Source: Odiellus spinosus
Lineage: Eukaryota; Arthropoda; Arachnida; Opiliones; Phalangiidae
Length of the DNA stretch: 64,000 nucleotides
Direction of reading: 5' to 3'
Assembly (NCBI GenBank): GCA_963920705.1
Contig: OY987225.1
Coordinates: forward strand, 16,261,492 to 16,325,491
The notes below the pieces were generated by a model. The model saw nothing but the letters and a program-made list of their open reading frames with translations, searched no databases and was not told the DNA's origin. Each line of letters starts with the position of its first letter. The stretch's first letter is position 1. A program made the position numbers and the translations under genes. Of the stretch, positions 35,756 through 47,155 are shown piece after piece.

Positions 35756-36871
35756 GTTAGAATAGAGCGTCAAACGCTGGCCTATTCTCTTAATGTTAAA
35801 GGGAAAGGCAACCCAACTTTAAAAGTACTTCCATTGGAAAGAGCATGCTAAAAAACCTGCAAATCAAAACACATTTTAGTGATTTAAGTCTTGGTTAATT
35901 TATAAATATCATTTTAAAACCGAAATTTTCGTTCCTAGAAGAACGCCATATTTGCTTCCCGGCATTTCGAGTTTTAAAAATAAGGATCCGCTTCAATGAT
36001 TGGCCTTTAAGTCACCCAATAAAGATTCGCGAAACGAAGGAAATTCGAGTCGGCTGCAGTCGGATCGTCTGTTCGTAACTTCGTAAGAAGACCCGTAATT
36101 TTGTGATTTCTAACTTTCTACGAAAACATGCCTAATTGCGTAATTAATGAATGCAGTTTAGTTCTTACCTTCTAATTCTTCAAATCAACTTAAGACTCGG
36201 TTAATACCTATTACTGACTACTACTAGCTCAGCTGGCCGACCGACCTTCGGGTTAGTGTTCGCGCGCGGGATCCTTCGAAAGTAGCCTATGTTTCGGCCC
36301 GGCATATCTTATTTGACTCTAAAGAAATTGAGCGCGCTTATACCCACATCTATTTTCAGCTAGAGTCAAGTGACTTTAGGTGAGAAATAAACCAATCGGC
36401 GAAGCCGATCCTCAGCAGGCATCGAAAGGGTATGAAAAAACTAAAATGGCGTTCACTAGAGATCACTTTTTGCTTATAATAAACGTAAATATCTTAATAT
36501 CTACTAACTATTAAATTTTTTGCGATATGATATTAGTCGTTTTAATATACGCTCTATAATTTAAGACACACTTTTTTTTATCCCGGTCTGTACCTTTAAG
36601 ACATTACAAGCGCCCATGAAGGCTGAAATAATATCATTGGCCCGAATTTATATTTAATTTTATTCAAACTTTACCAAACTTTCGAAATTCATTTAAACAC
36701 CAAAACTGTCTAAAAATTGCGAAAAGAATTTCGAATATGTTTTTTGGGAATGGTAATTTCGAAAATTTGTTTTAAACAAATGTTTTCATTTCGTCGACTA
36801 AAAAATAAAGTAATGAATATGAAACTTCAGAATAAAATTGGATCGTTAATCTGTTAGAGAAGAAGAAAAAA
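35756..36871. repeat. Family G-related fragments and unassigned DNA
   Basis: A TTAAAGGGAAAGGCAACC at 35797 and a segment at 36593-36780 (GAAGGCTGAAATAATATCAT, AAACACCAAAACTGTC) match the interior of the family G element at 29660-29850. The remainder, including a GC-rich stretch at 36225-36310, is unassigned. Confidence 0.5.
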
Positions 36872-37015
36872 ATGTTCTCGAGAGTTCTGTTTCGTAAGAG
36901 CCGCAGGCCCGGCCATGTGAAGAATGCCGCGGGTTCTCTTGACGACCCCCTACACCATAGCGGAGATGTTGGTCTGGATAGGGATAGAGACGCTGGTCGT
37001 TATAGGGCTACATAG
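36872..37015 (+). CDS. Short unrecognised ORF in a GC-rich block
   Basis: A 47-codon ORF starts MFSRVLFRKSRRPGHVKN, continues through AAGSLDDPLHH and ends DRDRDAGRYRAT before TAG. It is basic at the N-terminus and charged at the end, and its composition is protein-like, unlike the low-complexity frames elsewhere. It sits in a GC-richer block of about 350 bases inside the cyclin D intron on the opposite strand, outside the MITEs I recognise. A donor-like GTAAGA lies in codons 8-9, so it could instead be a very short first exon. I do not recognise the sequence; it may be a nested small gene, part of a first exon or non-coding. Confidence 0.25.
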   Translation: MFSRVLFRKSRRPGHVKNAAGSLDDPLHHSGDVGLDRDRDAGRYRAT

Positions 37016-37327
37016 CCGAAATTGAACGGATAACCTTGAAATATTCTTAGAAATTCGCCTGAATTTCTGGAGAGATTTCTCCGGGCTACACCACTAGCTT
37101 CTTGTTTCGGGGGTGAGGGGCTTTTATCACCCTTCTTGATGTGATGTGGAGGTTTTCGTTTCCACTCCCTTTTTCTCTCCCCTATCTTTGGCTTTCTCTC
37201 TCTCTCCCTCTCTCTTTAGTCACACTCCCCTCTCTAATGTGGGGGTGGTGTAGATATTATATTGATTTGTCGGCAACGTCTAAGTAGTAGTAATAGTACA
37301 GAAATTAGAAGTAACTCGTAGTAAAAC
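37016..37327. other. GC-richer block with pyrimidine-rich tract
   Basis: Continuation of the block holding the 47-codon ORF. A CT-rich run lies at 37160-37230. It might be a regulatory or exon-like island. Confidence 0.35.
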
Positions 37328-37821
37328 TAGAGCTAAGAATCGGATACTGAATAACTTATTCATTGTTACTATGATTTTTTCAGATATTTTACCCTCCGAT
37401 AAATTGTTTGTTAATATAAAATCACAAAGACGCGTATCAAATGGATACGAATTATCCGGAGATAAAATTTTAATCTTGATTAATAAGCAAATTATGCGTT
37501 TATTCAAACGGATAATGCGAAGATACAAATATAAAGTTGCTCGAAATCCGTGTGGAATGAAATATAATAATTATATTTTAATCTAAATGGAAAGGAACCA
37601 CTCAGAGATCTCAATTTGGGTTAAAATCCGCGAAGAAACTCGAGTTTCAAAATTTACTAACGGCGAATGAATAACTCCTGCCAATTTTAATATAACAATG
37701 AGTACGAATAAAAAGTTTACCTTACATTCAGGTATAAGAAATGGATATTTTTTCGCGAATGTATAATATGTGATTGACATTCACGATGGTCTTATAAAAG
37801 TTATACGAATTCCGAGCTCTA
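37328..37821 (+). mobile_element. Family A MITE, full length
   Basis: Bounded by TAGAGCTAAGAATCGGATAC and CGAATTCCGAGCTCTA. Frames across it are incidental. Confidence 0.75.
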
Positions 37822-38462
37822 AGTACAACTTAATATGAAATTTGAAGTAACTCTCAAAAATCTACAAAAAAATTACAAAATATCCGAATTCCTCTTTCCT
37901 CTCGGGGTGTTGCTTCTCTTATTGACTTCCCCACCTTGTTTTATCTCGCGTTTATGGTTAACTTTTAACCATTCCAGCAAAGTTTACAACGCGTGTTAAG
38001 CTACGGCAATAATTTACCTCTAAAGTATTTCAAATACTGTACTAAACGATGGGTGGATCTTAGGCCGTGTTGTAAATAGTTGGTGAAATGCATTTTTTAT
38101 TATTTCGTCGGTTAGATCTAGACTACTGTGACCGAGGGCCGTATAAACGCCTGAAGCTTGTTCTTGGAGGCCGGGCGGGCACTTGCCTTCTAAATTCAAA
38201 ACGAAGTGAAGCGCAAACCAACCACCCTCTTTTATTCAAGTGACCTAAACCATGAACTACAATGTAATCTCGCAAAAAATTGCCAGTTGAAACGCTTTTG
38301 GAGAGAAATATTTTGATCGGGTTTCGCACTTTCTCTTCCCTTAACTTTATTTACAAATTAATATGTAGAAATAATAGTAAATAGAAAAGGTATTTATACA
38401 TGTATACAATCATTAGCCGAAAAAAGTAAGAAATGATATATTTATATCTAAAATAATGGTTA
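37822..38462. other. Unassigned intronic region
   Basis: No recognised repeat. A minus-strand frame at 38123-38329 has no domain. Confidence 0.4.
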
Positions 38463-38724
38463 TTTAAAGGGAAACTTGGAGCTAAAAATGGAACAGCTTT
38501 TGAATTTATTTTTGGAATCACCATGCCCAAAAACAATTTTCAAAACAATTTTTAGACACGTTTTTAGTGTTTAAATTAATTTCAAAAGTTTGGTAAAATT
38601 TCTATATAAATAAGCTTTAGAAATTAATTTAAACACCGAAAATGTGTCCAATAATTGTCGATGGCATGGTGATTCCGAAAATAAATTCAAAAGCTGTTCC
38701 ATTTTTAGTTCCAAGTTTCCCTTA
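38463..38724. mobile_element. Short foldback of family G
   Basis: TTAAAGGGAAACTTGGAGC on the left faces GTTCCAAGTTTCCCTTA on the right. Arms extend over most of the 262 bases (CAGCTTTTGAATTTATTTT and its inverse). Confidence 0.75.
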
Positions 38725-39080
38725 TTGTTTGTTATTTAAAGGGATACGAGAATCTGCAAACGAGTTATTTTTCTTCGATTTAAAAATTTTCAAAACTAAT
38801 CAAAGTTTATGTGGTAATTCGCGATTAATTATTAAAGTTACAAAATTAATTTAAACACCAAAAATGTGTCCAATAATTGTATGAAAATTGTCAATGGCAT
38901 GGTGATTCCGAAAATAAATTCAAAAGCTGTTCCATTTTTAGTTCCAAGTTTCCCTTTATTGTTTGTTATTTAAAGGGATACGAGAATCTGGAAACGAGTT
39001 ATTTTTCTTCGATTTAAGAATTTTCAAAACTAACCAAAGTTTTTGTGGTATTTCGCGATTAATTATTAAAGTTACAAAAT
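38725..39080. repeat. Direct duplication of family G right end and flank
   Basis: A segment with GGGATACGAGAATCTG, ACGAGTTATTTTTCTTCGAT and GCGATTAATTATTAAAG occurs twice (38735-38848 and 38975-39080). Another G right end (38860-38960) lies between. Confidence 0.7.
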
Positions 39081-39737
39081 AAAGGTCGAAGAAACACCCG
39101 ATTTATTTGAAAACTACTCAATAGAATAATATCGGCACACAATAGAAGAAGGGGGTGAAAACTAACCTTCCATTATGGAGGCAAAATTTAATATGGACTG
39201 AAGATACACGCAGCGGGAGTCTGGAGGTAAAATGAGCCCCGTTCATTGGCTAGAAAACTTGTGACGTTTATTCCCCCACAAAGGATACTACTATATTACT
39301 GTTGGCCATGAGAGTTGGTCTTTGAAATGGCATGCGTGAGGAAATGTTTGCCAGAATTCTATTAGCGCGCCTTAGGTTCAAGCACAATTTTTCTACTATA
39401 TTCCTTTGTCATTAGATTTTTCTCGAGAATTTTTTCCAGTCGAAAATTTCTTCGAACGGATTTAGGCATAACGAGTTGTTCGCGATTTTTCCTAAAAGTA
39501 TCTTACCCACTCTTGATATGGTTATTGATTTTAAGGTGACCAAGCCACGAAATTTAAATACTAGAACGAGAAGGGAGAAGTTACGAAACGCTTTCTTGTG
39601 ATTTTCTATATCATAATAAAATAGGGTCATATTATAAAAACACAACTTTACGAGAATCACGACAGGTGTTCTTCTAAAATATGGTAGTTACGAGGAATGT
39701 TATGCGTGGTGATTAATAATAGGCACATTTCTTTTAG
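39081..39737. other. Unassigned intronic region
   Basis: Nothing recognised. A minus-strand 82-codon frame at 39412-39660 shows no domain. Confidence 0.4.
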
Positions 39738-40215
39738 GTTAGGTTAGTGCCTATAAATATATTAATGGAAAACTGCGCAAATTAATGGAAAACCACGCAT
39801 ATTAATGGAAAACTGCGCATATTAATGGAAAACTGCGCATATTAATGGAAAACTGCGCATATTAATGGAGAACTGGGCATATTAATGGAAAACTGCGCAT
39901 ATTAATGGAGAACTGCGCAAATTAATGGAAAACTGGGCAAATTAATGGAAAACTGCGCAAATTAATGGAAAACTGTGCAAATTAATGGAAAACTGGGCAA
40001 ATTAATGGAAAACTGCGCAAATTAATGGAAAACTGCGCAAATTAAAGGAAAACTAGGCAAATTAATGGAAAACTGCGCAAATAAATGGAAAACTGCGCAA
40101 ATTAATGAAAAACTGCGCAAATTAATGGAAAACTGCGCAAATTACGGCAAAAAGCGCAAATTACGGAAAACTGCGCAAAACTCACGTGTTGCTCTAGTTA
40201 GGTTTGTTTTGTTGC
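39738..40215. repeat. 20-bp minisatellite adjoining a GGTTA tract
   Basis: Preceded by AGGTTAGGTTAG, then about 21 units of ATTAATGGAAAACTGCGCAA. Variants (GCGCAT, GGGCAA) are clustered, which suggests local conversion. Confidence 0.9.
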
Positions 40216-40879
40216 GTTTAAATTGTGTTCATGCGATTGTTTCCCGAAAAGTCTGGCAGATTGCCTTTAGTAAAACGTGAACAAGCATTTAAAATGTTCA
40301 TGTTCACCAGACTAAGTGAAAAATGTTTCAGATGATGACATTGTTGGGATTATGAATCATGAGGATTTTTTTTTTTAATTAAAAATTAATAAATTATTTT
40401 GGTTCCTTCGTAGAGGGAACTGGTGAAAGGATATATTCAATTACTATTGCTGGATTTAATATATTCTACCAATGCAGTGTTTCAACCTATTTTTCATCTC
40501 CCCCCCCCCCCCCGGGTTAACCGTCCAAATTCAACACGAAAAATGGTCTATATCAATGAATTTGAATTAATAAAGCTAGTGTTATTAACGACGGACATCT
40601 ATCCTAATAAATTCAGAATAAAAAAATCTATAGTCAGATCCTTTAATGAAATGGGCAAAAAACCTTTTGTAAGTTGAATTTTAGTCGACGTAAGCTAGGG
40701 TGGGAGAGGACTCAAGAAAGAGAGATCTACAGTTTTTTAATTTTTTTCTGGGCTAACACCTAATATGGACGGGTTCCTTGGAGATATTTTCACTTTAGGA
40801 AATTTTCGAAACCGTCTATTGTTAACTACAGCGTTCGCGCAAAATTTTGGAAGTTAATATCCCAGACTTTTCCAGGTTT
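40216..40879. other. Unassigned intronic region with poly-C
   Basis: C-run at 40500-40513. An 84-codon plus-strand frame at 40423-40677 spans it and has no recognisable domain. Confidence 0.4.
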
Positions 40880-41112
40880 TCCCTGACCATATTTCTAAAT
40901 AATTTCCCTGACCATATTTCTAAATAATTTCCCTGACCATATTTCTAAATAATTTCCCTGACCATATTTCTAAATAATTTCCCTGACCATATTTCTAAAT
41001 AATTTCCCTGACCATATTTCTAAATAATTTCCCTGACCATATCTCTAAATAATTTCCCTGACCATATTTCTAAATAATTTCCCTGACCATATTTCAAAAT
41101 AATTTCCCTGAC
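40880..41112. repeat. 25-bp minisatellite
   Basis: About nine near-identical units of CCCTGACCATATTTCTAAAT plus AATTT. Confidence 0.9.
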
Positions 41113-41329
41113 CGATTTTAATATTTTACATGAATGTATTCTTACGAGCGACCTCTTGGCAATTCCCACTTTTTATTTCACATAGTTTATCAATCAGGAG
41201 TCGATACTTTACTCAGAATACGAGAAAAAAAATTAATCATTATTCAAATATTTTCAGTTTAAAATAATTATGTTACAATTGATTTGTCAACCAATCATAA
41301 ACAATTCCTTGACATGTACCAAAATATTT

Positions 41330-41815
41330 AATTTCTCTGACTGTTTGAGCTCATTTCCAAATTCCCTGACTTTTCCCTGACATTTTGGGCCAATTTCCAA
41401 ATTACTTTACTTTACCCTGACCTTTTAGGCCAATATCCTAACTCTCTGACTGTTCTCTGACCTTTTGGGCCAATTTCCAAACTCTATGGCTCTTCCCTGA
41501 CCTTTTGAGCCAATTTCCAAACTCTCTGACTCTTCCCTGACCTTTTGGGCATATTTCCAAATTCCCCGACTTTTCCCTGACCTTTTGGGCCTATTTCCAA
41601 ATTCCCTTACTTTTCCCTGACCTTTTGGCCAATCTCCAAATTCCCTTACTTTTCGGTCAATTTCAAAATTCTATGACTTTTCCCTGACATTTTGAGCCAA
41701 TTTACAAATTCTTTGACTTTTCCCTGACTTTTTGAGCCGATTTATAAATTCCTTGACTTTTTCCTGACCTTTTGGGCCACTTTACAAATCCCTAACTTTT
41801 CCAGGTTTCCCAGGT
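41330..41815. repeat. ~34-bp diverged minisatellite
   Basis: Units of TTTTCCCTGACCTTTTGGGC plus CAATTTCCAAATTC, sharing the CCCTGACC core with the 25-bp array to the left. Confidence 0.85.
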
Positions 41816-42324
41816 CGTGTACGAACCCTGTACCAGTGCCAAAATAATGAAATAACAAAACCTTGCGCACGTGAATTTTGTTAGTTCCATCTCTTGCCAA
41901 TGTTTGCCATTAGAGGACGCTCATGAACGCCATGTTTATTAAATTCATCTTTATTAAGATAGCTGTTCCTTGTTAATAGTTAGAGGCCAGATTATAATTA
42001 TCCGGGCTTTAATTAATGGTCTTGAAAATATCGTAAAGGATTGTAATTGATGTTAACTCACTCTGAAATTGACTAAAGCTGTAAAGCATTATCTAAAGAG
42101 CGTAACATTTTTTTAATTATATGTATCACGCAGTTAGCAAATAACTTATAGATATCAGCAATTTATTACATATATTTCGTATTTGCATATATATCGATGG
42201 AAAATGATAATCGCTACGTTTAGCTCGTATCTTTTGACACGAACAATAAACCAATGGAATGAAAGACGTGGGGAAAAAATGTCAATTTTGTGAATGCATT
42301 TCAATCCCCCTAATAATAGCCTAC
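41816..42324. other. Unassigned intronic region
   Basis: Nothing recognised. Confidence 0.4.
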
Positions 42325-42607
42325 CCTTAAAGGGAGGTTGAAAAGGAAAATTAAGTAAATTGTAAAAAAATCGCAAACCTTAAGATTTTGGCATTCAATT
42401 AAAAAAATATCCGGCTAAACAAAGACGCCCACTTTTGGCTTAGGTAAATACGCAGGGCACGTGCAGCGGCAAACTCTTTGAATCGAGCGTACAACAGCGC
42501 GTGTCGCGGATATTTTATGCATCCAAAGGTAGGTGATTATTATTTTGATTAGTCGGAGGTTCTCCTTTTAATTGAATACCAAAATGTGGGAATTGCACAA
42601 TTAACAG
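42325..42607. mobile_element. Foldback MITE, family P, copy 2
   Basis: CCCTTAAAGGGAGGTTG at the left, inverted GGCATTCAATTAAAA and CTCCTTTTAATTGAATACCA arms; related to 28034-28330. Confidence 0.6.
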
Positions 42608-43135
42608 GGTTCATACAACTTTGCGAAACCGATTATCCTGAAATTTCCAGGTTGTTCCACAAATATTTCCATCAGATTTCGAGTTCCAAGATAAACCAAC
42701 AGATATAGTCACAAACTAGCCACTTCTGTCAATAAAATGGAGTTATAACATTGGAGCACCCTGTAGTGGTTTACAGCATATTTCATGAAACAACCCATTT
42801 AGACCAAATATGCCAAAACTTAAAACTTCACTGAATTTTACTAATATTTTTAAATTTCCCCGAAATTTTAGCCTTTAATTTATTTCCCTGAGATTTCCAT
42901 GTTTGTATGAATCCTGAATTAAGAGTGGGGTTAGCAGACAAAATGTTTGTTATTGAAACAGTTTCAAAAACAAATTTATTCCTCGGATTATAGAATTTAC
43001 AAAATAGCTCGAATTCATGGTACTTGCTTTCTAGTGCTCTTTATAAAGTATGTACACGCTAAGCTGAGTTTCTGGAATTCAAGCCCTGCTGGAAGAATAA
43101 GCAAAATCACCACATCTTTCGACACATCAACTTAA
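42608..43135. other. Unassigned intronic region
   Basis: A weak inverted pair (GGGTTCATACAACTT near 42607 and TTTGTATGAATCCTG near 42903) may bound another degenerate element. Confidence 0.4.
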
Positions 43136-43136
43136 C

Positions 43137-43176
<40 letters not shown>

Positions 43177-43260
43177 TTTATTTCACAACAACAAAGTGTT
43201 GTTGGCAACCACAGAGGCTTAGCCTATTCTGGGTGGTTGCCAGGACACATACAAAGACAA
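43136..43260 (-). mobile_element. Truncated LINE 3' tail
   Basis: Read on the minus strand, the segment ends GTGAAATAAATATTATTATT and continues as a (TTA)n tail, the typical 3' end of several insect non-LTR retrotransposons. The preceding GTGGTTGCCAACAACA could form a small stem. No coding part is left. Confidence 0.45.
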
Positions 43261-43324
43261 AAAATAATTATATACAAAAAATTATTAATTAACAAAGATT
43301 AGCAAAGTAAATAAAAATTAAGAA

Positions 43325-43329
<5 letters not shown>

Positions 43330-43368
<39 letters not shown>
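43330..43368. repeat. Poly-A tract
   Basis: A run of nearly 40 A within AT-rich intronic DNA. Confidence 0.9.
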
Positions 43369-43369
<1 letters not shown>

Positions 43370-43442
43370 AAACCTAAATTAAGAATTTTGGAGATACGGT
43401 TCCGATAATTCCCGACCGTAAAACCTTCTGTCCATTTACAAA

Positions 43443-44640
43443 AAAGGCCATAAAGACTTTCAATACATTATGTGAGACTTCAAATGACTTTATGATAACT
43501 CCAAAAAAATTCGTAAGACTTCAAGCGACTTCAAAATGTAATTCGAAAGACTTCAATCGACTTCAAAATGTAATTCGTAAGATTTCAAGCAATTTCGGAA
43601 GATTTCAAGCGACTTCAAAATGGAATTCATAAAACTTCAAGCGACTTCAAAATGTAATTCCTAAGACTTCAAGCGACTTCAAAATGTAATTCGTAAGATT
43701 TCAAGCGATTTCGTAAGATTTCAAGCGACTTCAAAATGGAATTCGTAAAACTTCAAGCGACTTCAAAATGGAATTCGTAAAACTTGAAGCGACTTCAAAA
43801 TGGAATTCGTAATACTTCAAGCGACTTCAAAAGGAATTCGTAAGACTTCAAGCGACTTCAAAATGGAATTCCTGACTTCAAGCGACTTCAAAATGGAATT
43901 CCTGACTTCAAGCGACTTCAAAATGGAATTCCTGACTTCAAGCGACTTCAAAATGGAATTCCTGACTTCAAGCGACTTCAAAATGGAATTCCTGACTTCA
44001 AGCGACTTCAAAATGGAATTCCTGACTTCAAGCGACTTCAAAATGGAATTCCTGACTTCAAGCGACTTCAAAATGGAATTCCTGACTTCAAGCGACTTCA
44101 AAATGGAATTCCTGACTTCAAGCGACTTCAAAATGAAATTCCTAAGACTTCAAGCGACTTCGAAATGGAATTCGTAAGACTTCAAGCGACTTCGAAATGT
44201 AATTCGTAAGACTTCAAGCGACTTCGAAATGTAATTCGAAAGACTTCAATCGACTTTAAAATGTAATTCGTAAGATTTCAAGCAATTTCGGAAGATTTCA
44301 AGCGACTTCAAAATGGGATTCGTAAGACTTTAAGCGACTTCAAAATGGAATTCGTAAGACTTCAAGCGACTTCAAAATGGAATTCGTAAAACTTCAAGCG
44401 ACTTCAAAATGGAATTCGTAAAACTTCAAGCGACTTCAAAATGGAATTCGTAAAACTTCAAGCGACTTCAAAATGGAATTCGTAAGACTTCAATCGACTT
44501 CAAAATGGAATTCGTAAGACTTCAAGCGACTTCAAAGTGGAAATAAATGAAGTAACTTCAAATGGAATTCGTAAGACTTCCAGCGACTTCAAGACAAATT
44601 TTTTAAGACTTCCAGCGACTTAATTCAAGAGACTTCATAC
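43443..44640. repeat. ~30-bp satellite with homogenised core
   Basis: Diverged units of CTTCAAGCGACTTCAAAATG plus GAATTCGTAAGA flank a core (43861-44132) of nine near-identical 30-bp units with ATTCCTGACTTCAAGCGACT. Because 30 is divisible by three, the core creates long frames on both strands (SSDFKMEFLT repeated); these are not considered genes. Confidence 0.9.
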
Positions 44641-45524
44641 TCATAAGAAAATAGCAGACTGGTGACGTTTCCAAAATTGTGTACACTTGATTTCAAGAGT
44701 GGTTGTCCCCTCAGTTTTAGAATAATTAAATTACATTTCTACCCTTAAAATTCCAAAACAAAAATATTGCAAATTGAAAGCTCAGTGAAATTTTCTGGAG
44801 GAAAAATTGGAAATATCGCGGAAAAACGAATGAAATGGAGGTTGACGCGCTGAAAGCCAGCGGCAATTCCAGCGCGATACAAATGGCGCGAAAACTTGGC
44901 CCCTCCCCTTTAAGATCCGAGATACTGTATATATTATCTATGAAGGCAAGAAATTCTAATTTTCCTAGGTACACAGTTGACGTTTATGGCAGATCACTTC
45001 GATGTGAACTCTAGTAGAGAATATTAGTTTAGAATCCAAGTGATTGACTTGGCTTGGTTAAGTTTTTCTGTAACTCAATTCATTAAAAGTCTATCACTTG
45101 TACTCAACTAGAAAAAGTAATAGTCGAACCATTTCGTTAGAAACTTATTCGTCAAAATCCCCAAAACATATTTCTCAGAATTAATTTTTCACTTAATTTT
45201 CGGCTTCTTAGAATATAAAATCTGTTTTGGCCCTGTTATTGGTTTCGAAACGATTATAAGCAACGTATTGATAAATTTGTAGTATTTCCGAAAATTATTT
45301 TTAACATATTATATTGTCGTTGTTAAAGGCTCCATTTGCTCTTGAAATTTTACCTTTAAAATGCTCTTCTCTTATCCTAGCTTTGACTGTACAAATTGTT
45401 ATGGTCACCGTCGTCTGCTAAGCAACTTTAAAAGGGGATTTAAAAATCGCAGATAGTCCCTTTAAATCTTGTCCGACACGTAAAATTAACTCAGAAACGG
45501 AATAAATGAAAGGTTGAAAATTAC
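44641..45524. other. Cyclin D intron, exon 1-proximal part
   Basis: No repeat copies recognised, so this may be the least disturbed part of the intron. No exon seen. Confidence 0.4.
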
Positions 45525-45743
45525 CTCGAGCATCCACATGGCAACCACCTTTCTCATGTACGGCTTGATTTCAATTTGCAAGCATTTAAAGTAGGAAGAT
45601 GAAATAGTGTATTTCTCTTCGCTTACTAATAAATTGTGTAATATACGGTCGTCGTCCAGGAGGGCTCGATCGGGATATGATTGGAGTAATTTATTCGCTT
45701 CCATGCAATATAAATCCATAATGAACCGCAAATTACCGAAAAA
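45525..45743 (-). CDS. CycD: Cyclin D, first coding exon
   Basis: Cyclin D is the regulatory subunit of CDK4/6 that drives G1 progression by phosphorylating retinoblastoma proteins in the nucleus. The exon encodes 65 residues from ATG at 45719. Residues 3-7 read LYCME, which fits the LxCxE pocket-binding motif seen at the same place in animal cyclin Ds. Then come a YPDRALLDDDR-like segment, SSSYFKC, and the start of the cyclin box with MRKVVAMWMLE, which carries the hydrophobic docking patch (M, V, W and E positions). A donor GTAATT follows directly after the GAG of MLE (phase 0), the boundary I recall for vertebrate CCND1. An acceptor-like TTTGTCAG ends at 45744, so the exon probably begins at 45743 with 24 nt of 5' UTR; a further upstream ATG at 45761 lies beyond that acceptor and was not chosen. 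Family identity is seen directly; the acceptor is inferred. Confidence 0.93.
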
Positions 45744-46399
45744 CTGACAAATTAAAAACAAAAGGGTAGGCTTTCCTAAGGCGCCTTTTAACCCTTTGCC
45801 ATCATTTTCGTATAATCAGCTTGACATTTTTTTATTCTTTAAGGGTCAAAGTTCGTAATAAACTCGACTATGAATGATTCCAATTTGGATATTATAAGCG
45901 AAATACCGAAAGCGATTGAAACGGCAAAAAGTCTACCGAATAAAACTTTCGTTTAATTCAAATTTAAGGCGAGAAACATGGCCGCGAGTTATCTAGAAAA
46001 GAAAACTCTCCGAAACTGAAGGCTAACGGAAAACGCGAAATGTAAGTGCGTCAAATATACTAAAATCCGGGTGAGCTCCAGGCTCCGCCGATCCCTACCA
46101 GATACTGTACATGACTGACTGAGACGGGGTTTTCTAGACTCGTAACTGGACCCAGCTGATTGCCCCCTCAAAAACGGGAACGGGACGGCGAAATTATCAT
46201 TTTCCCTTCTCCGGTTTATATACATAGGGGGAGCTCTGATCGCGCCTACATATCTAATAGGGATCATCCATTAAAGAAATATGTTACAATCTCCTTAATT
46301 AAGGCACCGAAACAAAACGATAACAATTGCGTAACAAACGTATTCTTAAGCCTCAATCCTACATATACCTAAAAACGATTCGATTTGGATAAACCTATA
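45744..46399 (-). promoter_or_regulatory. Region upstream of cyclin D exon 1
   Basis: It could be either intron beyond a 5' UTR exon or a promoter. On the minus strand TTTCGCGTTTT near 46027-46037 resembles an E2F-type site, but one such match is weak evidence. Confidence 0.2.
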
Positions 46400-46605
46400 C
46401 ATCGTTTCCATTAAAGGTGGTACATAACGTTTCTCTAGCGTTGCCAGCCACTTGTTAGAGCAAACTGAAGTCTGAAGCAGAGAGAAAGGTTAGCAGTTCT
46501 GTTTTAGAGCTGATCTGTTCTGAACTGCGCTGACAAGCTCCTGGCAATCCTGCATCAAAAGGAAATATGGGTAGAATTTTCTTTGCCCCTTTATCGAAAA
46601 CTATC
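46400..46605. mobile_element. Foldback MITE, family K, copy 1
   Basis: Inverted ends, with CATCGTTTCCATTAAAGG on the left and CCCCTTTATCGAAAACTAT on the right; inner stem GTTGCCAGCCACTTGT and AGCTCCTGGCAA. Paired with 53309-53505. Confidence 0.75.
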
Positions 46606-46919
46606 AATATAAGAAATTGATTCGTATTGGTTTGGGAAGCAATTTGGTTAAGACGATACGTTTCAAACCGCTTTGAAAATAAGGAGTTAAGGAGATAGAT
46701 TTATTTAAATTAAGCTTAGCGAAATTTTAGCCATTTCTTTAACATTTCGTGGACTTTTCAACAATTTTGCCGTTTCGGTTTACCAAATTAGCTCAGTATA
46801 CTATGTTAATTCGCCAACCAAGATGTCAAAATTTTCTTGGCAAACAGTTGCTCCATCGACTACTTCGCATTTTACGATCACAAAACATCTGAACTATAGA
46901 TGAAAGGGACAATTCGTTT
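46606..46919. other. Unassigned region
   Basis: Nothing recognised. Confidence 0.4.
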
Positions 46920-47155
46920 TAGCCCATTCCTCTAATTAGTCTGTCCCTCCAACTAGCTCGTTCCCCCAATTAGTCTGTCCCCCCAACTAGCTCGTTCCCC
47001 CTTATAAGTCTGTCCCCCAACTAGCTCGTTTCCTCAATTAGTCTGTCCCTGCAACTAGCCCATTTTTCCAATTAGTCTGTCCCTCCTATTAGCCCATTCC
47101 TCGAATTAGTCTGTTCCTCCAACTAGCTCGTATTAACTAGTCTGGTTAGGTTACG
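46920..47155. repeat. ~33-bp minisatellite ending in GGTTA tract
   Basis: Units of AATTAGTCTGTCCCCCCAAC plus TAGCTCGTTCC, ending at CTAGTCTGGTTAGGTTACG. Sequence resembles the cluster at 7430-7880. Confidence 0.85.

Larger units (their letters stand above)
30296..45524 (-). other. Cyclin D intron between coding exons 1 and 2
   Basis: The intron is 15.2 kb with a GTAATT donor and TTGAAG acceptor and separates the two recognised exons. It is filled with a 25-bp satellite, a hAT-type insertion, a GGTTA-bearing inverted minisatellite, several MITEs, 20-, 25- and 30-bp arrays and a LINE tail, each listed separately. I saw no further cyclin-like exon inside it. Confidence 0.85.

Noticed and set aside
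36225-36310. tRNA-like segment starting CTAGCTCAGCTGGCCGACC
   Set aside because: It resembles an A box, but no matching B box, anticodon stem or acceptor stem could be formed.
43800-44177. 125-codon frame with ten-residue repeats
   Set aside because: A 30-bp satellite gives open frames on both strands; no start context, domain or flanking gene structure.
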